From NCBI GenBank assembly GCA_002293345.1, contig DBDB01000062.1:19983-26546 (forward strand): 6,564 nucleotides of DNA, written 5' to 3'. This DNA is from Alistipes sp. UBA943 (GTDB lineage Bacteria > Bacteroidota > Bacteroidia > Bacteroidales > Rikenellaceae). Shown piece by piece: positions 1-5,960 of this stretch. A model generated the notes under the pieces. The model was not told where the DNA came from. It saw only the letters and a program-made list of their open reading frames with translations, and did not search any database. Positions within the stretch are counted from its first letter, which is position 1; each line of letters begins with the position of its first letter. The translations under genes were made by a program, and so were the position numbers.

Positions 1-32
1 GAGCGGGGTTTCTCTTTGTTGAACGGTAGATG

Positions 33-980
33 CTATTTCACGCAACGAATACCGTAGGCATTCGCTGCAAATCCGTTTCCGTTGGGCTTAATGCTGGGTG
101 CCGAAATCGCGGGGTCCGTGTCCTTAGAGAACAAGAGGCTGTTCACAAATCCCGCAGAAGTTGTGCTGAGTGTCGAGGAGAAATAGAATCCCGACGAAAC
201 ACCTACTACACGGGCCTCGCCGCCTTCCACCTCGGACGTGATCATACCGTTGGCCAGGAACGAAAGCTTGTCTCCGGTAGCTTTATCGACAAACTCTACA
301 CTGTTCTTATCGGGGCCCCAGATGCAGTCCACGAGGGGAGTTCCGTTAGGAATGTTATTTTCAGTCAATCTGTAAGCCAGACCGTATTGATCGAGTGCAT
401 AACCGGCCATGTGGAGATACTCCGCACCTGTGGGGACACGCCATCCGGCGGGACACGGAGAGTTCTCCGGGGCCCACATCGCAACGGGATTTCCCTGTGA
501 GTTCCATGTCTCACCTGTTGGGATGGACACCGGAGGTGTCGTGAGGCTCCAGCCGATTTTGCGGTTGTACTGATACACCAATCCCATCTCACCCGCAGGG
601 GCGAACGTGCCGGGTGCAGCCACGTTGTTGGTCGACCACGTGAGGCCGCGGAACGAGATGCCCGCATCCGTCTTGGTGCCGAACGTCGCTTTGATCTCCA
701 CATCCTCGACAGGCATCGTGAAGGTAGTCGTCGTAGCCATCGTGTTTTCGAGCATGGCGTTTCCTTTCACCACTTTCCATCCCGAGAATTCAGCGTCACC
801 GGAAGGGGTGGCCGTCAGTGTGATCAACATATCGGCATCGGCCTTCTTGCGGTCGGCTTTCGCGGTGCCGCCTTCGGTCGCGTCGACAGTGATCGTGTAA
901 GCTCCCTTGCCCGAACCGTCGCAGGAGATCGACATGGCTGCCGCCAGCGTCGCACACATCAAAATGAGTAACTTTTTCAT
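33..980 (-). CDS. FISUMP-domain surface lipoprotein with an N-terminal InlB-like repeat domain
   Basis: Predicted 315-aa lipoprotein of unknown substrate. Residues 1-19 are a signal peptide (KK, then a hydrophobic stretch) ending in SISC, so Cys20 is the likely lipidated residue. The next residues, DGSGKG, do not form a clear acidic Bacteroidota surface-export signal. Residues about 27-100 resemble the divergent InlB B-repeat family (TITVDATEGGTA, then FSGWKV, ending in VEIKATF). Residues about 108-315 look like a Fibrobacter succinogenes major paralogous (FISUMP) domain: GLTWSTNN near the start, CPAGWRVPT at 176-184, and a YGIRCVK terminus. Cys176, Cys219 and Cys313 could form disulfides. 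It starts 32 bp after the enolase stop with no promoter or terminator visible between them, so co-transcription is likely. Both domain types are common in Bacteroidota surface proteins and suggest binding or adhesion, but no ligand can be named. The stop is TAG at 33-35. Confidence 0.88.
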   Translation of the reverse strand: MKKLLILMCATLAAAMSISCDGSGKGAYTITVDATEGGTAKADRKKADADMLITLTATPSGDAEFSGWKVVKGNAMLENTMATTTTFTMPVEDVEIKATFGTKTDAGISFRGLTWSTNNVAAPGTFAPAGEMGLVYQYNRKIGWSLTTPPVSIPTGETWNSQGNPVAMWAPENSPCPAGWRVPTGAEYLHMAGYALDQYGLAYRLTENNIPNGTPLVDCIWGPDKNSVEFVDKATGDKLSFLANGMITSEVEGGEARVVGVSSGFYFSSTLSTTSAGFVNSLLFSKDTDPAISAPSIKPNGNGFAANAYGIRCVK

Positions 981-1012
981 ATTCTTAAACGATTTAAATG
1001 AACGATAAAACT

Positions 1013-2314
1013 CTATTTGCGATAAACTTTCGTGTAGCCATAGATCGCCTCGTCACCGAGTTCTTCCTCGATACGGAGCAACTGGTTGTATTTGGCCATG
1101 CGGTCCGATCGCGACATGGAACCCGTCTTGATCTGTCCGGCATTCGTAGCGACCGAAATATCGGCAATCGTCGAGTCCTCCGTCTCTCCCGAGCGGTGGC
1201 TCGTCACGGAGGTGTAACCCGCACGGTGTGCCATCTCGATCGCATCCAACGTTTCGGTCAGCGTGCCGATCTGATTCACCTTGATCAGGATCGAGTTCGC
1301 GCAACCCATCTCGATGCCGCGACGCAGGAAATCGACGTTCGTCACGAACAGGTCGTCACCCACCAACTGGCACTTCGCACCCAACTCGTCTGTGAGGAGT
1401 TTCCATCCGTCCCAATCGTTCTCCGACATACCGTCCTCGATCGAGTCGATCGGATACTTTTCAACCAATCCTTTGAGGAACGCCACCTGCTCCTTGGAGT
1501 TGCGTTTGGCACCGTTGGCACCCTCGAACTTCGCGTAGTTGTACACCCCGTCGGCATAAAACTCCGACGCCGCGCAGTCCATGGCGATGGACATATCGCC
1601 ACCGTCGGATTTGCGCCCCGGTTTATATCCTGCATTTTTGATCGCTTCGATGATCGAATCCAGTGCGTCTTCCGTGCCATTGAGCGCGGGCGCAAATCCA
1701 CCCTCGTCGCCTACGGCGGTCGAGAGACTGCGCGCGTGGAGGACCTTTTTGAGGCTGTGGAACACCTCGGCACCCATACGCAATCCCTCCTTGAAGCAAC
1801 ATGCCCCCACGGGACGGATCATGAACTCCTGGAACGCGATCGGTGCGTCGGAGTGCGATCCTCCGTTGATGATGTTCATCATCGGCACGGGCAGCGTCTT
1901 GGCATTCACACCGCCGATGTAACGATACAGCGGTAATCCGAAGTAATCTGCCGCGGCACGTGCTACAGCCAGCGACACGCCCAAAATAGCGTTCGCACCC
2001 AATTTCGATTTCGTAGGCGTACCGTCCAACGCGATCATTGCATGGTCGACACCCACCTGATCCCCCACACTCATGCCGATCACGGCCGGTGCGATGAGGT
2101 TATTCACATTCTCGACAGCCTTCTCCACGCCCTTACCCAGGTAACGTTTTTTGTCACCGTCGCGCAACTCCAACGCCTCGTGCTCACCGGTCGATGCACC
2201 ACTCGGAACCGCCGCACGTCCAAACGCGCCCGAAAGTGTACGTACCTCTACCTCGATGGTTGGATTTCCACGCGAATCCAGTATCTCACGGGCATGAATC
2301 TCTACAATCTGCAT
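1013..2314 (-). CDS. eno: Enolase (phosphopyruvate hydratase)
   Basis: Cytoplasmic glycolytic enzyme that interconverts 2-phosphoglycerate and phosphoenolpyruvate with Mg2+. At 433 aa it has the usual family length. The start motif EILDSRGNPTIEVEV is intact. The mobile loop SGAST is at 38-42, and NGGSHSD with His154 at 150-156. Other active-site residues are Glu163 (QEF), Glu204 (GDEGG), and the metal ligands Asp246, Glu293 and Asp320. The catalytic Lys345 (LIKVNQIGT) is present, as are His373 in SHRSGETED and Lys396 in AGQIKTGS. No key residue is missing. The ATG at 2314 gives the canonical N-terminus MQIVEIHAREILDSRG. A TAnnTTTG box sits about 30 nt upstream, giving a short leader. It is the first gene of a minus-strand unit that probably continues into the lipoprotein gene. 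It diverges from the yitT-priA unit across a large hairpin element. Confidence 0.98.
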   Translation of the reverse strand: MQIVEIHAREILDSRGNPTIEVEVRTLSGAFGRAAVPSGASTGEHEALELRDGDKKRYLGKGVEKAVENVNNLIAPAVIGMSVGDQVGVDHAMIALDGTPTKSKLGANAILGVSLAVARAAADYFGLPLYRYIGGVNAKTLPVPMMNIINGGSHSDAPIAFQEFMIRPVGACCFKEGLRMGAEVFHSLKKVLHARSLSTAVGDEGGFAPALNGTEDALDSIIEAIKNAGYKPGRKSDGGDMSIAMDCAASEFYADGVYNYAKFEGANGAKRNSKEQVAFLKGLVEKYPIDSIEDGMSENDWDGWKLLTDELGAKCQLVGDDLFVTNVDFLRRGIEMGCANSILIKVNQIGTLTETLDAIEMAHRAGYTSVTSHRSGETEDSTIADISVATNAGQIKTGSMSRSDRMAKYNQLLRIEEELGDEAIYGYTKVYRK

Positions 2315-2344
2315 AGCTCTCTCTTTTCAAAGTTGATTTCCCCG

Positions 2345-2378
2345 CAAAGATAACAAAATAATCAACTTCCCCACACAA
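2345..2378 (-). promoter_or_regulatory. Bacteroidota-type promoter of eno
   Basis: On the minus strand a perfect -7 box TATCTTTG (plus-strand coordinates 2345-2352) lies 30 nt before the eno ATG. A TTG at 2376-2378, 23 nt upstream of the box, is a weak candidate for the -33 element; this spacing is a little longer than usual. The predicted leader is about 25 nt with no Shine-Dalgarno sequence. Confidence 0.72.
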
Positions 2379-2467
2379 CTGCCGTTTTTTTCTAAAACCT
2401 TTTCTTTTTTACTTCCCTAAGACCCCACTGTCGCTTTTTTGGAAAAAAGCTCCTGCAAAAAACTTCG

Positions 2468-2486
2468 GGAGATGCTTTGCATCTCC
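2468..2486. repeat. Triloop palindrome, left copy
   Basis: GGAGATGC-TTT-GCATCTCC is a perfect 8-bp stem with a TTT loop. The same palindrome, with the complementary AAA loop, recurs at 2747-2765 as the inverted copy in the other arm. It is a local hairpin and also part of the long-range arm, so two foldings are possible. Confidence 0.85.
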
Positions 2487-2746
2487 ATTATGTGCGCGAC
2501 ACAACTCGCGACTTCCTGACGGAAGTTCTGTGCCCAAAACCAAGTAGTCCACTTACAAGTGAACTTGACGTGTCCTTCTTGTTTTCGTTCACAGCCTCTT
2601 CGAGGCTCGCGATCTGTTGTCGCGAGGACAAGAGCTCCGCAGGAGCTCGTTCGTTTGGCGGGGAGGTTTTCTGCAAGCTTGCTTGCGGGAAAACAGACAC
2701 GTCAAATGGACAAAAAGCCGCCAGGCTTTGTCCGCGCGCAAATTAT

Positions 2747-2765
2747 GGAGATGCAAAGCATCTCC
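2747..2765. repeat. Triloop palindrome, right copy
   Basis: GGAGATGC-AAA-GCATCTCC is a perfect 8-bp stem and the inverted partner of 2468-2486. It belongs to a 25-bp perfectly matched block (2745-2769 against 2464-2488). Confidence 0.85.
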
Positions 2766-2771
2766 CGAAAG

Positions 2772-2802
2772 TTTTTGGTGCCGCTTTTCACCAAAAAGCG
2801 GC
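2772..2802. repeat. Two overlapping, mutually exclusive hairpins
   Basis: TTTTTGGTG (2772-2780) can pair with CACCAAAAA (2789-2797). Alternatively GCCGCTTTT (2780-2788) can pair with AAAAGCGGC (2794-2802). Both stems are 9 bp and perfect, but they share bases and cannot coexist. The counterpart in the left arm is the simpler GCTTTTT-TGGA-AAAAAGC at 2433-2450. Confidence 0.7.
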
Positions 2803-2843
2803 GGTCTTGAAAAAAGAAAAAAAGCGAACGGTCTTAAAAAAAG
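2803..2843. repeat. Short tandem duplication in the right arm
   Basis: GGTCTTGAAAAAAG at 2803-2816 recurs as GGTCTTAAAAAAAG at 2830-2843, 13 of 14 bases identical and 27 bp apart. The left arm has a single counterpart (AAGACC at 2419-2424), so the right arm appears to have gained one unit or the left arm lost one. Confidence 0.65.
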
Positions 2844-2844
2844 G

Positions 2845-2878
2845 TTTTAGAAAAAGAAAAGGAAAAAGTGTATCTTTG
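2845..2878 (+). promoter_or_regulatory. Bacteroidota-type promoter of yitT-priA
   Basis: A perfect -7 box TATCTTTG at 2871-2878 lies 22 nt before the yitT ATG. The best -33 candidate is the TTTT at 2845-2848, inside the 17-bp terminal repeat of the hairpin element, 22 nt upstream of the -7 box. The leader would be under about 20 nt and lacks a Shine-Dalgarno sequence. Confidence 0.7.
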
Positions 2879-2880
2879 CG

Positions 2881-2898
2881 ATCGAAACAAATTTCGAT
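2881..2898 (+). promoter_or_regulatory. Perfect palindrome between the transcription start and the yitT ATG
   Basis: ATCGAAA-CAAA-TTTCGAT forms a perfect 7-bp stem with a 4-nt loop. It starts 3 nt after the -7 box and ends 3 nt before the ATG, so it fills nearly the whole predicted leader. It could be a repressor operator in DNA or a leader hairpin in RNA; the sequence does not decide between these. Confidence 0.55.
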
Positions 2899-2900
2899 AA

Positions 2901-3875
2901 ATGAAAAACTACTTGGATGTAAAGACTATGGACAAGGCTTCGACAATGGTCAAGGAGTACTTGTCGATGTGGGTGGGCATTGCGTTGTACACGTTTGCAT
3001 GGATTGCGTGCATCTGGCCTGCACATGGCACTGCGGGTGGTGCGACCGGTCTCTCGCTCGTCATCACAAAAGCACTCGAAGCAGGATTCGGATGGGACAT
3101 ACAGATCGGTACGATGGTGCTCATTATCAACACGTCACTGCTCCTCACCGCCGGATTTCTGGTGGGATGGAAATTCGGTGTGAAGACGATCTTCTGTGTC
3201 GTGATGGTCTCCGTGATGATGAACTTCTTCCAAACCTACCTCCCCGATGTGCAGGAGTGGATGGCCGCACGGGGCGTGATCCCAACCGATTCGACCAGCA
3301 TCTTCGGCAATCTGGATCGCTTGCTGCTCGTCATCATGGGCGGTATCATCTGCGGCACGGGTATCTTCCTCTGCTTCCGTAACGGCGGATCGACGGGAGG
3401 TGTGGATATCCTCGCAGTGATCATCAACAAGTATCGTCCGGTGAACTACGGGCGTGTGGTGATGGTACACGACTCAATCGTCATCTGTTCGTCGCTGTTG
3501 GTCGGCATGGGATTGGAGGCGGTGATCTATGGATTTATCATCACGGCGGTGTTCAGCTTCACGACCGACGCGCTGCTACAAGGCACGCAGCAATCGACAC
3601 AACTGTTGATCATGTCGCGTAAGTACAAGGAGGTGGCCGAGGCGATCACGCACGATGCACATCGTGGCGTGACGATGCTCGATGGGATGGGATGGTTCAC
3701 CAAAGAGTCCACTCAGGTGGTGATGGTACTGTGTCGCAAGCGTGAAACGGCCGATATCCTCAAACTCGTCAAAGGTCTCGACCCGAACGCATTCGTTTCC
3801 GTGGCGTCCGTGACAGGTGTCTATGGACAAGGGTTCGGTATCATCGGCGGCTCCGCGTTAGCGACTGACAAATAG
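2901..3875 (+). CDS. YitT family membrane protein (DUF161 plus C-terminal DUF2179)
   Basis: Inner-membrane protein of 324 aa from the widespread YitT family, whose transport or sensing role is not established. Hydrophobic segments lie at about 22-40, 69-88, 93-112, 138-158 and 187-222, with shorter ones near 46-58 and 165-176. The family signature occurs twice, as HGTAGGATGLSLVITK (42-57) and as NGGSTGGVDILAVIINK (161-177), which shows the internal duplication of the membrane domain. Residues about 233-311 form the soluble C-terminal DUF2179 domain: HRGVTMLDGMGWFTKEST, then VVMVLCRKRE, ending in VYGQGFG. The first ATG (2901) is used because it follows a clear promoter; an alternative ATG at 2928 (residue 10) is possible, since neither has a Shine-Dalgarno sequence. 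The priA reading frame begins one base after the stop, which suggests one transcript and translational coupling. Confidence 0.92.
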   Translation: MKNYLDVKTMDKASTMVKEYLSMWVGIALYTFAWIACIWPAHGTAGGATGLSLVITKALEAGFGWDIQIGTMVLIINTSLLLTAGFLVGWKFGVKTIFCVVMVSVMMNFFQTYLPDVQEWMAARGVIPTDSTSIFGNLDRLLLVIMGGIICGTGIFLCFRNGGSTGGVDILAVIINKYRPVNYGRVVMVHDSIVICSSLLVGMGLEAVIYGFIITAVFSFTTDALLQGTQQSTQLLIMSRKYKEVAEAITHDAHRGVTMLDGMGWFTKESTQVVMVLCRKRETADILKLVKGLDPNAFVSVASVTGVYGQGFGIIGGSALATDK

Positions 3876-3876
3876 A

Positions 3877-5826
3877 TTGTCACTCTTTGCAGATATATTG
3901 TTGCCGCTGGCGCAACCGATCTATACCTATGTGATTCCGGAGGGATTCGAGGTGGCGGAAGGGATGGTTGTGGAGGTGCCGTTCGGACGCACGGACAAGA
4001 TCTGCATGGGGGTGGTGTGGCGTGTGCATGGCGAAACGCCGGTGTGGGAGAAGATCAAACCCATACACGCCGTACTGTTCGACATGGAGGTGGTGGATCG
4101 ACATCAACGTGATCTGTGGGCGTGGATGGCGGATTACTATATGTGCACGTTGGGCGAGGTGATGGCTGCGGCGTTGCCGCCGAGGTTGGAGTACCTCGAC
4201 CTGCCGAACCGTGTGTTTGAGGAGGGTGAGGAGTTTCAGTTGCCGGCGCTGTCGGCGGCTCAGCAGCGAGTTTTCGAGCAGATAAGGGATGAAAAACGGG
4301 GTGTGACACTGCTGCGGGGCGTCACGGGTTCGGGAAAGACGGAGGTGTATATGCACCTGGCGGCAGAGGTGTTGGCACGGGGGGGGCAGGTGCTGGTACT
4401 GGTGCCCGAAATCGCGCTGACGACACAGCTGATCCAACGTTTCAAGCGCGTTTTCGGGGATCGTGTGACGGCCTATCACTCGAAAGTGACCGCACCGCGG
4501 CGTAATAAGATCTACCAGACACTGGCCACCTCTGCGGGTGGGGAGCTCATCATCGGGGCACGTTCGGCGATATTCCTGCCGTTCCGTCGGTTGGGGTTGA
4601 TCGTGGTGGATGAGGAACACGATGCGAGTTACAAGCAGGCGACCCCCGCACCACGATACGAGGCACGGGATTGTGCCGTGATGATGGGACGCATGACGGG
4701 ATGCGGGGTGGTGTTGGGTAGCGCCACGCCGTCGTTGGAGAGTTATCATAATGCACGGAGAGGAAAGTATGGATATGTCTATTTGGGCGAGAGATATGGC
4801 GGTAGCGAGCTGCCGCGAGTTGTGATTTCCAACACACTGAAGGCTGTGGAGCGTGGCGAGCGTACGACGCATTTCAATAAGGTTTTGTTGGATAAACTTC
4901 AGGATACGCTGGAGGGTGGACGCCAGGCGATGCTTTTCCAAAACCGCCGGGGTTTTGCGCCTTATATAGAATGTGCGGAGTGCGGTGCTGCGGTTATGTG
5001 TCGGCAGTGTAACGTTGCGATGACGTGGCATAAGGATGATGGTGTGCTGAGGTGCCACTATTGCGGACGTTCGACTAAAGTTCCGGCGGCGTGTCCGACG
5101 TGCGGCGCAGCGGCGTTGGAACCGCGGGGATTCGGAACCCAGAAAGTAGAGAAGGCGTTGGAGGAACTGTTCCCCGAGGCGCGCATCGAGCGGTTGGACA
5201 GGGATGTTGCAGGACATGAGGGAATAATAGGTCGGTTCGAGGCAGGCGAGACCGATATCCTGGTGGGTACACAGATGATCACCAAGGGGTTCGATTTCGG
5301 CGGCGTAGGATTGGTGGGGATTCTGAATGCCGACAATCTGCTGGCTTATCCCGATTTTCGTGCTGCGGAACGTGCCTTTCAGACGCTTACTCAAATGTCC
5401 GGACGCGGGGGGAGACGAGGCGGAGAACGTGCCGAAGTTGTCATACAGACCGTTAGGCCGCAGGAGCCGCTCATTCGTCAGGTTGCCGAGGGCGATTATT
5501 TTTCGATGGCACGCGATCAGCTTGCCGAACGCCGCGAATTTCTCTACCCTCCATTCTGCAGATTGGTCGAAATAAGGCTCTATGGACGCTATTTGGATAC
5601 GCTTTGGGCAACGGCAAATAACCTTGCGTCACGTGGACGCGCAGTTTTTGGATCGATGCTACTCGGTCCGCAACCCGCGTTGGTCGACAAGGTGAAGAAC
5701 GAACATATCCTGACGCTGCTGCTTAAAATCACCGACCTCACCTCACGCCGCAAACTCGCCGACTTACTCGCCTCATTCACTCTACCCAAGAGCCTGCGCA
5801 TAAGCTGCGACGTCGATCCGCAATAG
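3877..5826 (+). CDS. priA: Primosomal protein N' (PriA), replication-restart helicase without a recognisable winged-helix domain
   Basis: Superfamily 2 3'-to-5' DNA helicase that recognises stalled forks and reloads the replicative helicase. Residues 1 to about 100 are the 3'-end-binding domain (ADILLPLAQPIYTYVIPEGF, VEVPFGR). Walker A GVTGSGKT is at 148-155, DEEH at 245-248, followed by the aromatic-rich loop SYKQATPAPRYEARD. GSATPS is at 281-286, GTQM at 464-467, and motif VI QMSGRGGR at 506-513. All eight zinc-binding cysteines are present (366, 369, 375, 378, 393, 396, 406, 409). The C-terminal domain contains YPPF (557-560) and ends in DVDPQ. Only about 25 residues join the first domain to the helicase. 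E. coli PriA (732 aa, Walker lysine 230 against 154 here) has a winged helix there. The start is TTG, because the next in-frame ATG (codon 30, 3964) would remove conserved sequence and an in-frame stop at 3859-3861 excludes a longer form. The start lies one base after the yitT stop. Confidence 0.95.
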   Translation: MSLFADILLPLAQPIYTYVIPEGFEVAEGMVVEVPFGRTDKICMGVVWRVHGETPVWEKIKPIHAVLFDMEVVDRHQRDLWAWMADYYMCTLGEVMAAALPPRLEYLDLPNRVFEEGEEFQLPALSAAQQRVFEQIRDEKRGVTLLRGVTGSGKTEVYMHLAAEVLARGGQVLVLVPEIALTTQLIQRFKRVFGDRVTAYHSKVTAPRRNKIYQTLATSAGGELIIGARSAIFLPFRRLGLIVVDEEHDASYKQATPAPRYEARDCAVMMGRMTGCGVVLGSATPSLESYHNARRGKYGYVYLGERYGGSELPRVVISNTLKAVERGERTTHFNKVLLDKLQDTLEGGRQAMLFQNRRGFAPYIECAECGAAVMCRQCNVAMTWHKDDGVLRCHYCGRSTKVPAACPTCGAAALEPRGFGTQKVEKALEELFPEARIERLDRDVAGHEGIIGRFEAGETDILVGTQMITKGFDFGGVGLVGILNADNLLAYPDFRAAERAFQTLTQMSGRGGRRGGERAEVVIQTVRPQEPLIRQVAEGDYFSMARDQLAERREFLYPPFCRLVEIRLYGRYLDTLWATANNLASRGRAVFGSMLLGPQPALVDKVKNEHILTLLLKITDLTSRRKLADLLASFTLPKSLRISCDVDPQ

Positions 5827-5902
5827 AGCGGCTTTCTGGCGGCGTGGGGATGCGGCAGCGAACGCGGACAAGCGCCCGAAGCGTATAGCGCGAAGGTGGC
5901 AG

Positions 5903-5938
5903 CCGTCATTCAGAGGCGACGAAGTCGCCGTGGAATCC
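5903..5938. repeat. REP-like palindrome downstream of priA
   Basis: The core is a perfect stem GGCGAC-GAA-GTCGCC (5915-5929). Beyond a symmetric 3x3 mismatch the outer pairs ATTC (5908-5911) and GAAT (5933-5936) continue it. The overall shape, CGTCATTC then core then GGAATCC, resembles short palindromic repeats that I recall as dispersed in intergenic DNA of many gut bacteria. It lies about 80 bp after priA and ends 12 bp before the next -7 box. There is no T-run right after it, so it is at best a weak terminator for priA. Confidence 0.6.
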
Positions 5939-5950
5939 AAATCTTTTCCT

Positions 5951-5958
5951 TATATTTG
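5951..5958 (+). promoter_or_regulatory. -7 box of a Bacteroidota promoter for the downstream RNA
   Basis: TATATTTG matches TAnnTTTG exactly. No convincing -33 TTTG is visible at the expected distance, where the REP-like palindrome lies. Transcription would start at about 5961-5966, at the 5' end of the predicted structured RNA. Confidence 0.65.
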
Positions 5959-5960
5959 TA

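Larger units (their letters stand above)
2387..2855. repeat. Composite inverted-repeat, multi-hairpin intergenic element
   Basis: About 469 bp between the divergent eno and yitT promoters, with no credible gene inside. The ends are perfect 17-bp inverted repeats: TTTTTCTAAAACCTTTT at 2387-2403 and its complement at 2839-2855. Further matched pairs nest inward. AAGACC (2419-2424) pairs with GGTCTT (2830-2835). The 25-bp block 2464-2488 matches 2745-2769, with an imperfect extension to GCGCG. TTGACGTGTC (2565-2574) pairs with 2696-2705, and TGTTTTC (2580-2586) with 2689-2695. In addition there is a string of at least nine small local hairpins, several with 7-8-bp stems and 3-nt loops, such as GAGCTCC-GCA-GGAGCTC at 2632-2648. 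The ends are A/T-rich and the middle GC-rich. No target-site duplication is obvious. It resembles a non-coding palindromic or MITE-like dispersed repeat; copy number cannot be judged from one window. Confidence 0.85.

Noticed and set aside
998..1936. A 312-codon plus-strand open frame opposite eno.
   Set aside because: It is antisense to a complete, highly conserved enolase and has no family features.
2488..2700. A 70-codon minus-strand open frame inside the hairpin element.
   Set aside because: It consists wholly of repeat and hairpin sequence, has no promoter box and no protein-like pattern.
2489..2744. An invertible phase-variation promoter, as known from Bacteroides, between the inverted 25-bp blocks.
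   Set aside because: I find no TAnnTTTG box on either strand inside the segment, and both flanking genes have promoters outside it. Inversion remains possible but would not obviously switch a gene.
2345..2900. A CRISPR array, suggested by the many short palindromes.
   Set aside because: The hairpins differ in sequence and spacing. There is no regular direct repeat with unique spacers and no cas gene in the window.
2477..3382. A 301-codon plus-strand open frame spanning the hairpin element and the start of yitT.
   Set aside because: It runs out of frame through the clearly coding YitT region, and its first part is translated palindromes. It has no family resemblance.
3880..5394. A 504-codon minus-strand open frame opposite priA.
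   Set aside because: It is a long shadow caused by codon bias in priA. Its translation is rich in His, Arg and Gln with no recognisable domain, and priA is unambiguous.
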